From: SZUA-430 sp034440175
GTDB lineage: Bacteria > Pseudomonadota > Alphaproteobacteria > Micropepsales > Micropepsaceae
Assembly: GCA_034440175.1 (NCBI GenBank)
Contig: JAWXBO010000136.1
Location: 1 to 64,000, forward strand
Length of the DNA stretch: 64,000 nt
Reading direction: 5' to 3'
This document shows positions 62,597 through 64,000 of the stretch, piece after piece (position 1 is the first letter of the stretch; every line of letters begins with the position of its first letter). The translations under genes and the position numbers were made by a program. The notes under the pieces were generated by a model. That model was not told where the DNA came from. It did no database searches and was given only the letters and a program-made list of their open reading frames with translations.

Positions 62597-63247
62597 ATGC
62601 AAAACCTGATGACAAAATTTGGCTGGGCCGGATACGCCGGTGCGGCGGCACTCGTGCTTACGATCAGTGTGCTGATTTTCGTATTTTCTGGCACAAGCGA
62701 ACAAACACCGCAAACGGCGGACTTGCCGCCCGTTCAGACGGCAGACGTACAGCCTGGTTTTGTCGGCCAACAGCCGTTTGGCGCCTGGACACTGGTTTGC
62801 CAGAACCTAAAGCCGAGAGATGCGGGAGCCGCCACGGCCCAGACTTTGCCAAAGCGCCTGTGCCGGACAAACGCAAAAATGATTGTCGCCGGTCCCAACA
62901 AAAAAGCGCTGCTTGCAGCAGGCTTCAACGTCTTGATGTTGGATACCAAGAAAACGCCCGCGATAATTTTCCGCCTGCCGCTCGGCGCCCGTGCAGCCGC
63001 GACCATCGGCTTTGCCATCGACAAGAACACGATGTTTACAGCACCTCTGAAGTGCTCCGCGAAAGAATGCATCGCCCAGGGTGCGCTGCCATCTGAAGCC
63101 CTGGCGCAAATGCGGCAAGGCCAAACGCTCAAGCTCATCTACACCATCAAGGATAAAACGCAGAAGGACCGCAAGGTCCGCGTCGATCAACTGCTCCACG
63201 GCTTCCGCCAAGCCTATGACGCCATGACGAGCGCGATGGCGACGTAA
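62597..63247 (+). CDS. Invasion-associated locus B (IalB) family protein
   Basis: 216 residues. N-terminal signal anchor (about 10-35, LVLTISVLIFVFSG), a Thr/Pro linker, then the IalB domain with FGAWTLVCQNL, RLCRTNAKMIV, PLGARAAATIGFAIDKNT and CSAKECIAQGAL: four cysteines likely forming two disulfides. In Bartonella IalB is linked to erythrocyte entry, but most alphaproteobacterial members are non-pathogenic envelope proteins of unknown function. ATG at 62597 preferred; a longer frame precedes it. The next gene starts 16 bases after the stop. Confidence 0.78.
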   Translation: MQNLMTKFGWAGYAGAAALVLTISVLIFVFSGTSEQTPQTADLPPVQTADVQPGFVGQQPFGAWTLVCQNLKPRDAGAATAQTLPKRLCRTNAKMIVAGPNKKALLAAGFNVLMLDTKKTPAIIFRLPLGARAAATIGFAIDKNTMFTAPLKCSAKECIAQGALPSEALAQMRQGQTLKLIYTIKDKTQKDRKVRVDQLLHGFRQAYDAMTSAMAT

Positions 63248-63263
63248 TTTGCGAAGGGCCGCA

Positions 63264-64000
63264 TTGAGCGACCGGTTCGTTTTCGTCACCGGTGCCAACA
63301 GCAATTATTTTTGGTTGGTCAATGCGGCCGTTGAGAGCCTGAGTGAGCAAGCGCCGGACCTCGACATCCGCGTCATGGATTTCGGATTCACGCCGGAACA
63401 AGCCCGCTTCTTCAGCACTCAAGGACGCCTGCTGCCTCGCCCGTTTGAAATCCCCGCCAACCTGCATCCCTACACTTTGAAAACCTGTTTCGGCCTTTAT
63501 GTCCGCGAGCTCCAGGTGAAGAATTTCGCCTGGTTCGACAGCGACATGCTCTGCCTCGATCCCGCCATTTCAAGCGTCGCCGCGCTGTTTGACGATATGA
63601 CGGCAACCGGAAAGAAATTTGCAGCCTGTCCGGATATGGGTCCCAACCCCACGTTGTCGCGCTTCGCGTCCGCGTTTCATGCGCCCGCTCTCGCCCATTT
63701 CGCCGCCGAACATCCAGGCCACGCCGATCTGCGCTACCTCAACACCGGTTTTGTTTTATTTGCGGACGCACACGAGTTTCTCACACAGTGGCCGCGCCTC
63801 ACCGCGAAAATCCAGGGCGAGGTGTGCATCGATCAGAATGCCTTCAACATCCTATTCTACTCGAACGCGAGCCAGGGAATGATCCTCAACCCGAAGCGCT
63901 GGAACGCGCATTCGGCGCTCTTGGGCGAAACGCACACCAAAAACAACCAGGTGTTTTGCGGCGACGAGAGAGTAGCGCTTCTCCATTGCACATCGCACCA
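63264..64000 (+). CDS. Glycosyltransferase (GT-A fold, GT8-like), truncated at the window end
   Basis: An open frame of 245 codons runs from TTG at 63264 to the window end without a stop. The start SDRFVFVTGANSNYFWLV is followed by the metal-binding DxD in FAWFDSDMLCLDP, the acceptor-loop YLNTGFVLFAD and VCIDQNAFNILFY, as in nucleotide-sugar glycosyltransferases with NTG and DQ motifs. It has no ATG, and TTG at 63264 has a GAAGGG ribosome site upstream. Substrate unknown; part of a possible unit with the IalB-like gene. Confidence 0.75.
   Translation, partial: MSDRFVFVTGANSNYFWLVNAAVESLSEQAPDLDIRVMDFGFTPEQARFFSTQGRLLPRPFEIPANLHPYTLKTCFGLYVRELQVKNFAWFDSDMLCLDPAISSVAALFDDMTATGKKFAACPDMGPNPTLSRFASAFHAPALAHFAAEHPGHADLRYLNTGFVLFADAHEFLTQWPRLTAKIQGEVCIDQNAFNILFYSNASQGMILNPKRWNAHSALLGETHTKNNQVFCGDERVALLHCTSH

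Overview
The window comes from a free-living alphaproteobacterium; genus and family cannot be fixed from sequence alone. Several alphaproteobacterial marker families and gene orders point this way. They include OlsB (ornithine lipid synthesis), a DUF2125 protein, a CpdR-like receiver, a TIGR02302 protein, ExoD, IalB, the argH-lipoprotein-lysA order, the ftsE/ftsX block, an etfB-etfA-hbd operon, and the ethylmalonyl-CoA pathway genes ccr and ecm. Base composition is moderately GC-rich throughout. No prophage, insertion sequence, CRISPR array or rRNA operon was seen.

Layout. 0.7-7.3 kb: ornithine-lipid acyltransferase, a methyltransferase, metX-metW (methionine), hisC-tyrC (aromatic/histidine synthesis) and a DUF2125 protein. 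7.3-17.7 kb: B12-dependent ribonucleotide reductase, then a minus-strand division/envelope operon (ftsE-ftsX-gmhB-like-DUF218-plsC), a plus-strand set (zinc-ribbon membrane protein, hpt, CpdR-like receiver) and the large TIGR02302 protein. 17.7-22.3 kb: lysA, a 37-residue LptM-type lipoprotein, argH, a TlpA-like thioredoxin and a Gfo/Idh/MocA oxidoreductase with a dead VOC-gene tail in front of it. 22.4-30.9 kb: hbd, etfA, etfB, rhomboid protease, YbjN-like protein, cobalamin adenosyltransferase, a two-helix membrane protein, acyl-CoA dehydrogenase, ExoD, GNAT, DUF992. 31-35.5 kb: ccr and ecm around a DUF1684 gene.

35.5-48.6 kb is more accessory: a small HNH protein, a glycosyltransferase, an AbgT transporter, a two-gene membrane/VWA-like module of unknown function, GluQRS, esterase, second HNH protein, coq7, dsbB, tRNA-Leu(CAA), thioesterase, an unknown Cys-containing protein and an AAA/DUF4143 ATPase. 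48.6-64 kb is rich in envelope genes: a lactonase relic with an internal deletion, enoyl-CoA hydratase, TolC-type channel, a coiled-coil/SH3 protein, a frameshifted chemoreceptor carrying a PilZ domain, a VapBC-like pair, thiC under a TPP riboswitch, a repeat-built coiled-coil membrane protein beside a BON-OmpA-type protein, an IalB-like protein, and a glycosyltransferase cut by the window end.

How the genes connect. Three proteins depend on or make adenosylcobalamin (NrdJ, Ecm, the PduO-type adenosyltransferase). Hbd, Ccr and Ecm lie on the route from acetoacetyl-CoA through crotonyl-CoA and ethylmalonyl-CoA, and ETF would accept electrons from the acyl-CoA dehydrogenase. The most unusual items are the 39.2-41.0 kb membrane/VWA pair, the 58.9-62.4 kb coiled-coil plus OmpA pair, the coiled-coil/SH3 protein with an adhesin-like N-terminal repeat, and three decayed or broken genes.
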